Shown: positions 56,665 to 64,000 of the stretch, piece after piece
Layout of the letters: each line of letters begins with the position of its first letter
Numbering within the stretch: the first letter of the stretch is position 1
Origin: Pleurodeles waltl
Taxonomy: Eukaryota; Chordata; Amphibia; Caudata; Salamandridae
Direction of reading: 5' to 3'
Length of the DNA stretch: 64,000 bases
Assembly: GCF_031143425.1 (NCBI RefSeq)
Contig: NC_090448.1
Location: 531,544,313-531,608,312, forward strand
The notes under the pieces: generated by a model
The model's input: the letters and a program-made list of their open reading frames with translations, nothing else
Told to the model about the DNA's origin: nothing
Databases searched by the model: none
Translations under genes and position numbers: made by a program

Positions 56665-57846
56665 TTACAGGATCACCGAGTTCCTGTGGTCGATATCCTC
56701 TTCTTCTGCTTCCTCGTCTTCACTGTCCACAGGCTCCACACCTGCAACAACACCGCCATCTGGACCATCCTCCTGCTGAAAAGGCACCTGTTGTCACAAA
56801 GCTAAGTTGTGAAGCATACAGCAGGCCATGATGATCTGGCACACATTCTTTGGTGAGTAGAATAGGGATCCACCTGTCATATGGAGGCACCAGAACCTGG
56901 CCTTCAGGAGGCCGAAGGTCCACTCTATTATCAGCCGAGTTCGCCCATGGGCCTCATTGTAGCGTTCCTCTGCCCTTGTCCTGGGATTCCTCACTGGGGT
57001 CAGTAGCCATGGCAGGTTGGGGTAACCAGAGTCACCTGCAAATGGCGAGGGACAACTGTTAGACACACACTAACCTGTATGGATATCCCCAGACCCAGAC
57101 AACCATTCCCACTGACTTGCTTCCAGGTGCTCACCTAATAGCCACACACGGTGCCTCTGGAGTTGACCCATCAAATAAGGGATGCTGCTCTTCCGCAGGA
57201 TGTAAGCGTCATGCACTGAGCCAGGGAACTTGGCATTAACATGGGAGATGTACTGGTCTGCCAAACACACCATCTGCACATTCATGAAATTATAACTCTT
57301 CCGGTTTCTGTACACCTGTTCACTCCTGCGGGGGGGGGTACCAAAGCCACATGGGTCCCATCAATGGCACCTATGATGTTGGGGATATGTCCCAGGCCAT
57401 AGAAGTCTCCTTTCACTGTAGGCAAATCCTCCACCTGAGGGAAAACGATGTAGCTCCGCATGTGTTTCAGCAGGGCAGACAACACTCTGGACAACACGTT
57501 GGAAAACTTAGGCTGGGACATCCCTGATGCTATGGCCACTGTTGTTTGAAATGACCCACTTGCAAGGAAATGGAGTACTGCCAGCACCTGCACTTGAGGG
57601 GGGGATTCCTGTAGGATGGCGGATCGCTGACATCAGGTCTGGCTCCAACTGGGCACACAGTTCCAGGATTGTGGCACGGTCAAGCCTGTAGGTGATGATC
57701 ACATGTCTTTCCTCCATTGTCGACAGGTCCACCAGCGGTCTGTACACCAGAGGATGCCGCCATCTCCTCACATGTCCCAGCGGAAGGTGGCTATGAAGGA
57801 CAACAGCGAGCACAGAGTCAACCAACTCAGAGCTTACACAGAACAC
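56665..57846 (-). pseudogene. Harbinger transposase (HARBI1-type DDE), copy 2, frameshifted
   Basis: On the minus strand, a frame from ATG 57846 reads YRPLVDLSTMEERHVIITYR. A second (57593-57282) reads ASGSFQTTVAIASGMSQPKF and HIPNIIGAIDGTHVALVPPP (first catalytic Asp). A third (57315-57135) reads VCLADQYISHVNAKFPGSVH. The GT-AG intron is 57134-57036 (99 bp), in the same Gly codon of GDSGY as copy 1. The last exon has NPRTRAEERYNEAHGRTRL, IIEWTFGLLKARF (catalytic Glu) and IIMACCMLHNLAL, then a TGA and an acidic tail to TAA near 56665. Two frameshifts and one stop inactivate it. It is convergent with M2 and divergent from M1. Confidence 0.85.
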
Positions 57847-58224
57847 AAATCATAATCCGAAATTTGCCTGTATGAGTGTTGAGGCAAGGCCTAGGTATGT
57901 GTGACGCAGTGAAAAATTAATCCATGTGGGCCCCTGAAATGGCGGCTGCCTGACCTGTAAAGTGGGACAATGAGATGTGAGGTAACTGCCCTGGCGTTGT
58001 ACACCGTCGCGGTAGGCGGTCGAAGACCGCGGGGCAATGCTGCATTGGTTAACATTGGACCCTATGGGTCCCAGGAGCCAATGACGATGTACGCCGGCGG
58101 TGACGGTACGCACCGCCACGGATGTGACCGCCATTTTCTATTTGTTCAATCACTCGATACCTGATCTTCGACAGGAGAGGACCTACACTGCAAGTGCTGC
58201 TGTGACCTCGGTCTGGAAGAAACA
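57847..58224. promoter_or_regulatory. Putative divergent promoter between transposase and M1, copy 2
   Basis: Contains TCGCGGTAGGCGGTCGAAGACCGCG (about 58006-58030), CATTGG/CCAATG boxes (about 58043-58085; TTGGACCCTATGGGTCC is a hairpin) and GCCGGCGGTGACGGTACGCACCGCC (58092-58116). The GGCGGT/ACCGCC pairs match the subterminal repeats of the element and the equivalent region in copy 1. Function is inferred. Confidence 0.5.
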
Positions 58225-58338
58225 ATGGCTCGTGCGTCTGGAGAAAGGGCCCCTGCCTTCACATCGGAGAAGTTGGAGAAACTCATGGATGGGGTCCTCC
58301 CCCAGCACATGCTACTCTACGGTCCTCCAGACAAACAG

Positions 58339-58520
58339 GTAAATACACTGGGAGCATGCTGTATGGGCTATGCCTGTGTGGAGTGGGGTGGATGAAAGAT
58401 GGGGGGGGGGGAGATTGAGGCGTGCATGAAACGACGGTGAGTAGCGGTAGGGATGGGGGACGATGACTGTGACGGTGCATTTGGTAATAACTTTTCTTTT
58501 CCCCCGTACAATTCATGTAG
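58339..58520 (+). other. Intron 1 of M1 (copy 2)
   Basis: GTAAAT donor at 58339, ATTCATGTAG acceptor to 58520, 182 bp, phase 0. It joins GPPDKQ to VSAHQKKDIW in frame. Exon 1 has the same 114-nt length in copy 1. Confidence 0.7.
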
Positions 58521-58791
58521 GTCAGCGCCCACCAAAAAAAAGATATTTGGCGTGCCATCGCCAAGGATGTCCGGACCCTGGGGGTCTCCCACAGACGGAG
58601 CACCCACTGCTGTAAGAGATGGGAGGACATTCGCCGCTGGAGCAAGAAGACAGCGGAGGCCCAGCTGGGGATGGCCTCCCAACGTGGGAGGGGTGCCTGT
58701 CGCACCATGACCCCCCTGATGTTCAGGACCCTGGCGGTGGCGTACCCGGAGTTAGATGGGCGCTTGAGGGCATCACAGCAGCCACAAGGGG

Positions 58792-59176
58792 GTGAGTACA
58801 CTCTCATTCTGCTGATTTTGCGCGCAGTGGAGGTGTCTGGGTGGGGGAGGTGGGCTGTGGGTTTCCCTAGGCCAGGGCGAGTGTGCTAGTTAGGTCCCCT
58901 TGTTCTGGCAGACCCTGTGGCACCCCACGCCACCTGTGTACAGTGCCAAGTACACCTAGTCAGGCTCCTGTGTCATCCATCTGTGCATATGTCATCCATA
59001 GCCTTGTAGGCCATGTCCCAGGGATTGAACAGTGGAGCCCAAGTGTGTGGCGTAGTGCAGGGGGCTTCTGTGTCTGCTGTGTCTGCCAACTGTAGCGGTA
59101 ATGCATGCACTCAACATGTCTTTCTTCTGTCGCCCCCCCCCCCTTTTTGTGGTCTCCCTGTTCTTGTGTGCATTAG
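58792..59176 (+). other. Intron 2 of M1 (copy 2)
   Basis: GTGAGT donor at 58792, a pyrimidine tract (CGCCCCCCCCCCCTTTTTG, about 59132) and GTGCATTAG acceptor to 59176, 385 bp, phase 1. In copy 1 the acceptor region carries repeated CATTAG. Confidence 0.65.
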
Positions 59177-59392
59177 CATCATCAGGCGGAGGAGCAGTGG
59201 CACCGGAGCACGAGGGAGCTGCATCCCACATGGCCCTGGAGGGCGACACTACGGACTCGGAGTTCACCAGTGGGACGGAGGGCGAAGGGAGCTCCACGGC
59301 GGGGACAGGAGCTGACATCAGTGACACGGACTCGTCCTCTGATGGGAGCTCCCTTGTGGTGGTGGCAACATCTGTGCCCCCTGCATCTACAG

Positions 59393-59495
59393 GTACAGCC
59401 GCCACCCCCCACTACAAGCACCGCCCTCCCAGCAGCCCCTCAGCCTTTGCCCCGTGCCCACTCACCCAGGAGGGTGGGCATCACCTTTGCCTCAG
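59393..59495 (+). other. Possible 103-nt intron 3 of M1
   Basis: The open frames before and after this point differ by one register in both copies. A GTACAG donor (59393) and CCTTTGCCTCAG acceptor (to 59495) would restore the frame. The equivalent segment in copy 1 is 100 nt, the same remainder modulo 3. Unproven. Confidence 0.4.
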
Positions 59496-60654
59496 GCACC
59501 TCAGCCCCTGCCACAGTCACCCCTGCTGCCCTCAGTGAGGATGCCATTGACCTCCTCAGGTCCCTCACTGTTGGGCAGTCTACCATTTTGAATGCCATCC
59601 AGGGTGTAGAAAGGCAGTTGCAACAAACAAATGCATTCCTGGAGGGCATTCATTCTGGTCAGGCGGCCCTTCAGTGAGCTTTTCAGACTGTGGCCTCAGC
59701 ACTGATGGCAGCCATTGTCCCTGTCTCTAGCCTCCCCCTCCAACTTCCTCCACCCAGACCCAATCCCCTCTGCCTCAGCCTATCCCAAGCACACCTTCAG
59801 ACCAGCATGAACACATGTCAACACACAAGGGAAGCTCTGGCAAAAATAAGCACCACACATCCCACAGGCACTCATGCAAGCATCACACACATGCATACAC
59901 ACCAACATCCACTGCCTCCACTGTGTCCCCCTCCACCTCGTCTCCCTCCTCCCTCCCAGTCTTGTCTACACTCACACCTGCATGCACTACATCTACAGCC
60001 ACTACTTCTATCACCAGTACACCCACCACCACATCCCGCTCACGTGCAGTCACCACCCCCACTGCCATTCACACGTCCCCTGTGTCCTCTCCCAGTGTGT
60101 CTGTGACGCCACCTCCCAAGATACACAAACGCAGGCACACACCCACCCAACAGCCATCCACCTCACGACAGCCTCCAGCGCATGCACCTTCACCCAAAGT
60201 CACCAAACGAACACCTCCTACAACCTCAACCTCTTCCTCCACTCCCAAATCCCCTCCAGCTACCCGTCCCAGTGTTCCCAAAAAACTTTTCCTGTCCAAC
60301 CTTGACCTCTTTCCCTCACCTCCCCCACCCGTCCGTCTCCTAGGGCCCGACTCTCCAAGTCCCAACCTAGCACCTCAGCCACAACATCTCCGGGACCAGT
60401 GGTGCCTGTAGTCACCGGAACCTGGAGTGCACTGGCCACCAGGGCAGCCAGTGTGGCACAGAGCCACAGCACGGACAGTCCCCCTCCTGTCAAGCATCAA
60501 AAGTTAGCCAGTGCCCGGCGGAGAGGGGGAAGACTTCAGCCACCAAAGCCGCTCCCAGGGGTACAGGTGGGAGTGTGAAGTCAGCTGCGACACCTTCCAA
60601 GGTGGGGAAGCGCCACAAGAAAGGCAGCAAGCCTGGGAAGAGCAGCACGGCAGA

Positions 60655-61135
60655 GAAGAACGCCATCATCCCCGCTGCCCAGGAGGCCACCGCCACCAGC
60701 CGTGCTGCCCAGGAGGCCACCGCCATCATCCCCGCTGCCCAGTAGGGCCACCGCCACCAACCCTGCTGCCCAGGAGGCCACCGCCACCAGCCCTGCTGTC
60801 CAGGAGGTGAATGCCATCATCCCCACTGCCCATGAGGCCACCGCCAGCACCAGCCCAGCTGCCCAGGAGGCCACCGTCATCATCCCCGCTGCCCAGGAGG
60901 CCAACGCCAGCACCAGCCCTGCTGCCCAGGAGGCCACCGCCACCAGCCCTGCTACCCAGGATGCGACCGCCATCATCCCTGCTGCCCAGGAGGCCACCGC
61001 CAGCACCAGCCCAGCTGCCCAGGAGGCCACTGCCATCATCCCCGCTGCCCAGGAGGCCAGCACCAGCCCAGCTGCCCAGGAGGCCACCGCCACCAGCCCT
61101 GCTGCCCAGGAGGCCAAGCCACCACCAGGCCTGCT
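60655..61135 (+). repeat. GCC/ACC-rich coding tandem repeat (AAQEATA)n
   Basis: Units of 30-39 bp with 'CTGCCCAGGAGGCCACCGCC' then 'A(T/C)CA(T/G)C'. They encode AAQEATA plus IIP, TSP or STSPA in one frame. About 13 units. Confidence 0.85.
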
Positions 61136-61320
61136 GCCTAGGACGCCTCTGCTAGCACCAGCCCCGCTGGGCCAGACAGGACCGCCAGCACCAGCCCTGC
61201 TGGGCCAGACAGGACCACCACAGGACCGCCAGCACCAGCCCCGCTGGGCCAGATAGGACCGCCAGCACCAGCCCCGCTGGGCCAATCAGGACCGCCAGCA
61301 GCTGAGTCACTGCAAAGGAC
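61135..61320 (+). repeat. Tandem repeat, about 4 units (CCCCGCTGGGCCAGACAGGA)
   Basis: 'CAGCACCAGCCCCGCTGGGC' then 'CAGACAGGACCGC' repeats at about 61155, 61188, 61230 and 61267 with small spacing changes. Confidence 0.75.
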
Positions 61321-61592
61321 CCCGCCACCACAAGCACCGTTGAACAGGGCACCACTGCCACAAGCACCGTTGAACAGGGCACTGCCACCACAAGCACAGA
61401 TGAACAGGGCACCGCCGCCATAAGCACCGCTCAACAGGGCACTGCTGCAACTAGCACCGCTGAACAGAGCACCGCTGCCACAAGCACCGCTGAACAGGGC
61501 ACCGCCACCACAAGCACCGCTGATCAGGGCACCGCCGCCACAAGCACCGCTGAACAGGGCACCGCCGCCACAAGCACCGCTGGCCCATGAGC
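61320..61592 (+). repeat. 30-bp tandem repeat (GAACAGGGCACCGCCGCCAC)
   Basis: About 9 units of 30 bp: 'CACAAGCACCGCTGAACAGG' then 'GCACCGCCGC'. Highly regular in phase, so it could encode a 10-residue repeat in any open frame. Confidence 0.85.
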
Positions 61593-61639
61593 GCCAAGGG
61601 CACTGACGCTACTGAGTCTGTCACAAGCTCTACCTCTGT

Positions 61640-62200
61640 CCTTGGCAGGATGAAGCACTCGGGGCACAAAGCCCCCTCCAGAACCAGTGGAGTATCACAT
61701 CCACTACCGCTGTCCTTGGCAGGATGAAGCACTCTGGGCAAAAAGCCCCCTCCAGAACCAGTGGAGTATCACATCCACTACCTCTGTCCTTGGCAGGATG
61801 AAGCACTCTGGGCACAAAGCCCCCTCCAGAACCAGTGGAGTATCACATCCACTACCTCTGTCCTTGGCAGGATGGATCACTCTGGGCACAAAGCCCCCTC
61901 CAGAACCAGTGGAGTATCACATCCACTACCGCTGTCCTTGGCAGGATGAAGCACTCTAGGCACAAAGCCCCCTCCAGAACCAGTGGAGTATCACATCCAC
62001 TACCTCTGTCTTTGGCAGAATGAAGCACTCTGGGCCCAAAGCCCCCTCCAGAAGCAGTGGAGTATCACATCCACTTCTGCTGTCCTTGGCAGTATGAAGC
62101 ACTCTGGGCACAAAGACCCTTCCAGAAGCAGTGGAGTAGGAGGATGAAGCACTCTGGGCACAAAGCCCCCTTCAGAACCAGTGGAGAAAGGCATCCACTT
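61640..62200 (+). repeat. 74-bp tandem repeat array, about 6-7 units
   Basis: The landmark GTGGAGTATCACATCCAC recurs every 74 bp (61687, 61761, 61835, 61909, 61983, 62057). Each is followed by 'TACCTCTGTCCTTGGCAGGA' and 'TGAAGCACTCTGGGCACAAA'. A related pair of units, inverted, lies in copy 1 (46530-46720). Confidence 0.9.
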
Positions 62201-63120
62201 GAGAAACTGTGGCTTTGCACTCCCCAGGATGGAACAGTGGGCAGACCACCCACTATAGAGACTTGACAGACTGTGGCTTTGCACTCCCCAGGATGGAACA
62301 GTGGGCATGTGGCCCCCTTGTGGATTTGGCGTGGTGCACTCAACCGGCTGAGGTGCTCTCCCTTTCCCTTCCCCCTGAGGTGCCTGTTTTATTGCTATCT
62401 GATGCCCCTGGAGTGTTCTCTCCGTCATGTTCGGCATTGAGTGTGGGCCTCGCCCATACCGTGTGGGCCCAGTGTTCCACGGACTTCAATGGAGCACTAC
62501 CTGGACTACTATTCTTGGTGTATACTTTGTTCATAGTGTATATATATATTTTTGCGCACTGGATTTTAATATATTACAATGGTTACACTCATTTTTTTTG
62601 GTCTTTGCATTTTTCCGGGGGGGTTGCGGGGTGTAACTGTAATGTATCATGCTGTATTAGTGTGTGTGTTGTCGTGGGTGAAGGTGGGGGTGTTGCGTAT
62701 TGCGTGTGTGTGTCCCTGTTTTTTTCCTCCTCCCTCCCCTGTGTCGTAGGTGCAGTACTCACCGTGGTCTTCGCAGCCAGTGTTCGTGCTCCTGCTAGAG
62801 GAGCAAGAAGATAATGGCTGGCAGGATCTGGAGCTCGGGTTCCATGGCGTCCTGATTCCTCGTGGGGTGTGTAGAGGTGAGCGTTTCCCCTTCGAAGTCC
62901 TGTTTCCGCCGTGTTTTTGTTTGCGGTGAATCCACCCCAGAAAAGGTGGCAGATTGGTAGGTTGTGATACTGTGGGCGGTACATTGTCCTCCGCCTGTCT
63001 GTTGCCGGTGACCGCCAAGCTGTTTGTACCGCCGAGGCGGTCGGAGTGTTAAAGTGGCTGACTTTGTTGCCGGTTTCCACCACGGTCGTGATTCCATTTT
63101 TTTTCCGCCGGCCTGTTTGC
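62201..63120 (+). other. Distal part of Harbinger copy 2, GGCGGT-rich subterminal region
   Basis: 62210-62345 carries a duplicated 'GAAACTGTGGCTTTGCACTC' / 'CCCAGGATGGAACAGTGGGC' block. The stretch 62890-63120 carries GCGGTGAATCC, GGGCGGTACATTG, GCCGGTGACCGCC, GAGGCGGTCGG and CCGGCCTG, likely binding sites for transposase or SANT proteins (inference). The minus-strand open frames here are not recognisable. Confidence 0.5.
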
Positions 63121-63171
63121 GGTTTTACAGCCACTTTAACACTGACCGCCAGGGTTGTAATGACCACCTAT

Positions 63172-64000
63172 ATTCCCAAAAATGGCCCCCACAATGCTAG
63201 AAATTGAATCTTGCTTGTGTCTCGTTTGATATGTCATTGTTTCGGGAATCTTACTCAAGTCTTCCAACTGATAGATTTGCTGAAAGACTATTCCCAAGTA
63301 ACATGTTCCATACCATCCTTTAGCAAGACAGTAATATACATTTCTCCCACAAATATAGTAAATTCCAGGTACTGGTGGGTCCTGTCCATTCATCATAGAA
63401 TCCCACTTACTCCTGCACATAAAAACATGCCTACACTCACTCTTTCCCGCAAACACTCCATCATTCTTACTCCAAGGTCTGTATATACAAAGCCTTCCCA
63501 CTGTTCAGCATCTATTGTTAGTTTCCCTTGTTTAGTAATATCAGTGTAAGCATAATAAACTCCAGGTTTTCTACTCATTATTCCCTTATCTATTTTTGCC
63601 TTTATTTCGCTTCTTCTATCTTCTGTGTTATCTAAACATTTCTTTACTACAGGAGTTAGTAAACATGTTAAATTATTTCAGTGAGCGAATGAATGCAGTA
63701 CCAAGAGTTAAAGTAGGCTCAAAGAAATCTCATGTAATAACTATGTTAATATCATTAGCTATTCTATTCAAATAACCTATGACAGGTACAAATGATAATA
63801 CCAAGTCATAATTTAAATAGAAATACTGAATATATTCTTGATTATAGAAACGCGTTAATAAAAGACTGCAGCTTAAAGCGTAAGTAACATGCAAACTATG
63901 GTAAGTAGTTCCTTCTTCCACTGAAGTCGGAATCTGTGTACATGCACAACCATCTTTCGCGTCCATCACCTCAACATACTCATGCAAAAAGCAATAGAAA
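63172..64000 (-). pseudogene. Endogenous retrovirus env remnant (minus strand), interrupted
   Basis: Minus-strand frames (63578-63393 and 63501-63136) carry a pattern typical of the end of a retroviral surface subunit: a Cys-containing YYICG block, a W-GTCYLG block about 20 residues later, then a basic cleavage-site-like stretch and a glycine/isoleucine-rich stretch resembling a fusion peptide. The second Harbinger copy begins immediately after that stretch, so the transmembrane subunit is not seen here. Upstream (63987-63730) is another open piece that may belong to the same gene. Frame changes show it is an old broken copy. The retrovirus group is not determined. Confidence 0.5.

Larger units (their letters stand above)
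58225..61590 (+). pseudogene. SANT/Myb-like protein M1 with repeat tail, Harbinger copy 2
   Basis: Exon 1 (58225-58338) reads MARASGERAPAFTSEKLEKL and GVLPQHMLLYGPPDKQ. Exon 2 (58521-58791) reads VSAHQKKDIWRAIAKDVRTL, GVSHRRSTHCCKRWEDIRRW and FRTLAVAYPELDGRLRAS. Together they form a second SANT/Myb-like domain, related in layout to M2 but distinct. Exon 3 (59177-59392) is ASSGGGAVAPEHEGAASHMA plus acidic S/D runs. Exon 4 (from 59496) reads ALSEDAIDLLRSLTVGQSTI and LQQTNAFLEGIHSG, then TGA (59675). Beyond lie an S/T/P/H-rich region, a basic SKVGKRHKKGSKPGKSS segment (about 60597-60650, histone H1-like) and AAQEATATSP repeats to 61130. Stops and shifts make it a pseudogene. Function is inferred as DNA binding. 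Confidence 0.75.
54072..63171 (+). mobile_element. Three-gene Harbinger-type transposon, copy 2 (complete ends)
   Basis: The left end GGGCCCTCATTACAACATTGG (54075) and the right end ...GGTTGTAATGACCACC (to 63168) are imperfect inverted repeats (the right end reversed reads GGTGGTCATTACAACCCTGG). TAT flanks both sides (54072-54074 and 63169-63171), a 3-bp target duplication as made by PIF/Harbinger elements. Length is 9094 bp. Contents: M2 (plus, 54659-56190), transposase (minus, 57846-56665) and M1 (plus, 58225 to about 61590). Subterminal regions are rich in GGCGGT / ACCGCC motifs. This is the better-preserved copy but still has frameshifts and stops. Confidence 0.88.

Noticed and set aside
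60581..61434. Minus-strand frames with repeated W/G/A-rich units (up to 234 codons)
   Set aside because: Antisense of the M1 tail repeats; a regular repeat with no stop in one frame is usually open in others.
1..64000. Host genes, tRNAs, rRNAs
   Set aside because: No exon set, cloverleaf or rRNA signature could be supported anywhere outside the mobile elements.

Overview
The window looks like intergenic DNA from a very large, transposon-saturated animal genome, most likely a salamander or newt. I found no host protein-coding gene, rRNA or tRNA. The sequence is layered mobile elements: Harbinger DNA transposons, hairpin-rich MITEs, Penelope-like elements (PLEs), L1-like and CR1-like LINEs, a solo LTR and a retroviral env remnant. 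A strong Harbinger expansion is known for the newt Pleurodeles waltl, so that genus is a reasonable guess. The species call is inference; no marker gene is present.

Layout. 1-2303 is a repeat-rich element (minus orientation) related to the one at 15699-18230 (plus orientation). 2526-2710 is a small hAT-type MITE with an 8-bp target duplication, sitting in an unidentified minus-strand coding remnant. About 3090-14690 is a Penelope-like element (RT plus GIY-YIG endonuclease) split by a 9.7-kb L1-like LINE at 3616-13282. That LINE is itself split inside its endonuclease domain by a 2.8-kb solo LTR at 6568-9396. Target-site duplications support both inner insertions. 14975-15689 is a MITE made of serial palindromes. 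18240-23700 holds tandem repeats, microsatellites, a second PLE fragment and dispersed repeats. 24125-26244 is a 5'-truncated CR1-like LINE, followed by a GATA array split by a short insertion. 27756-32378 is a third PLE, bounded by 307-bp inverted arms and interrupted by A/T-rich hairpin MITEs. 32383-41300 is dispersed repeats and minisatellites, including one with CCCTAAA runs. 41344-46345 is a second, different L1-like LINE, truncated by a Harbinger.

The most striking region is 46350-63168: two copies of one large Harbinger-type transposon in inverted orientation, 429 bp apart. Each carries three gene regions in the same order: a SANT/Myb-like protein (M2), a convergent HARBI1-type DDE transposase, and divergently from the transposase a second SANT/Myb-like protein (M1) with a long repeat-rich tail. 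Introns, terminal inverted repeats, a 3-bp target duplication (second copy), polyA signals and a shared GGCGGT-rich divergent promoter can be read. Harbinger elements are usually described with a transposase plus one Myb-like partner, so the three-gene layout is the main candidate for something undescribed. Both copies carry frameshifts or stops and look inactive.

63169-64000 holds a minus-strand retroviral env remnant that abuts the second Harbinger copy.
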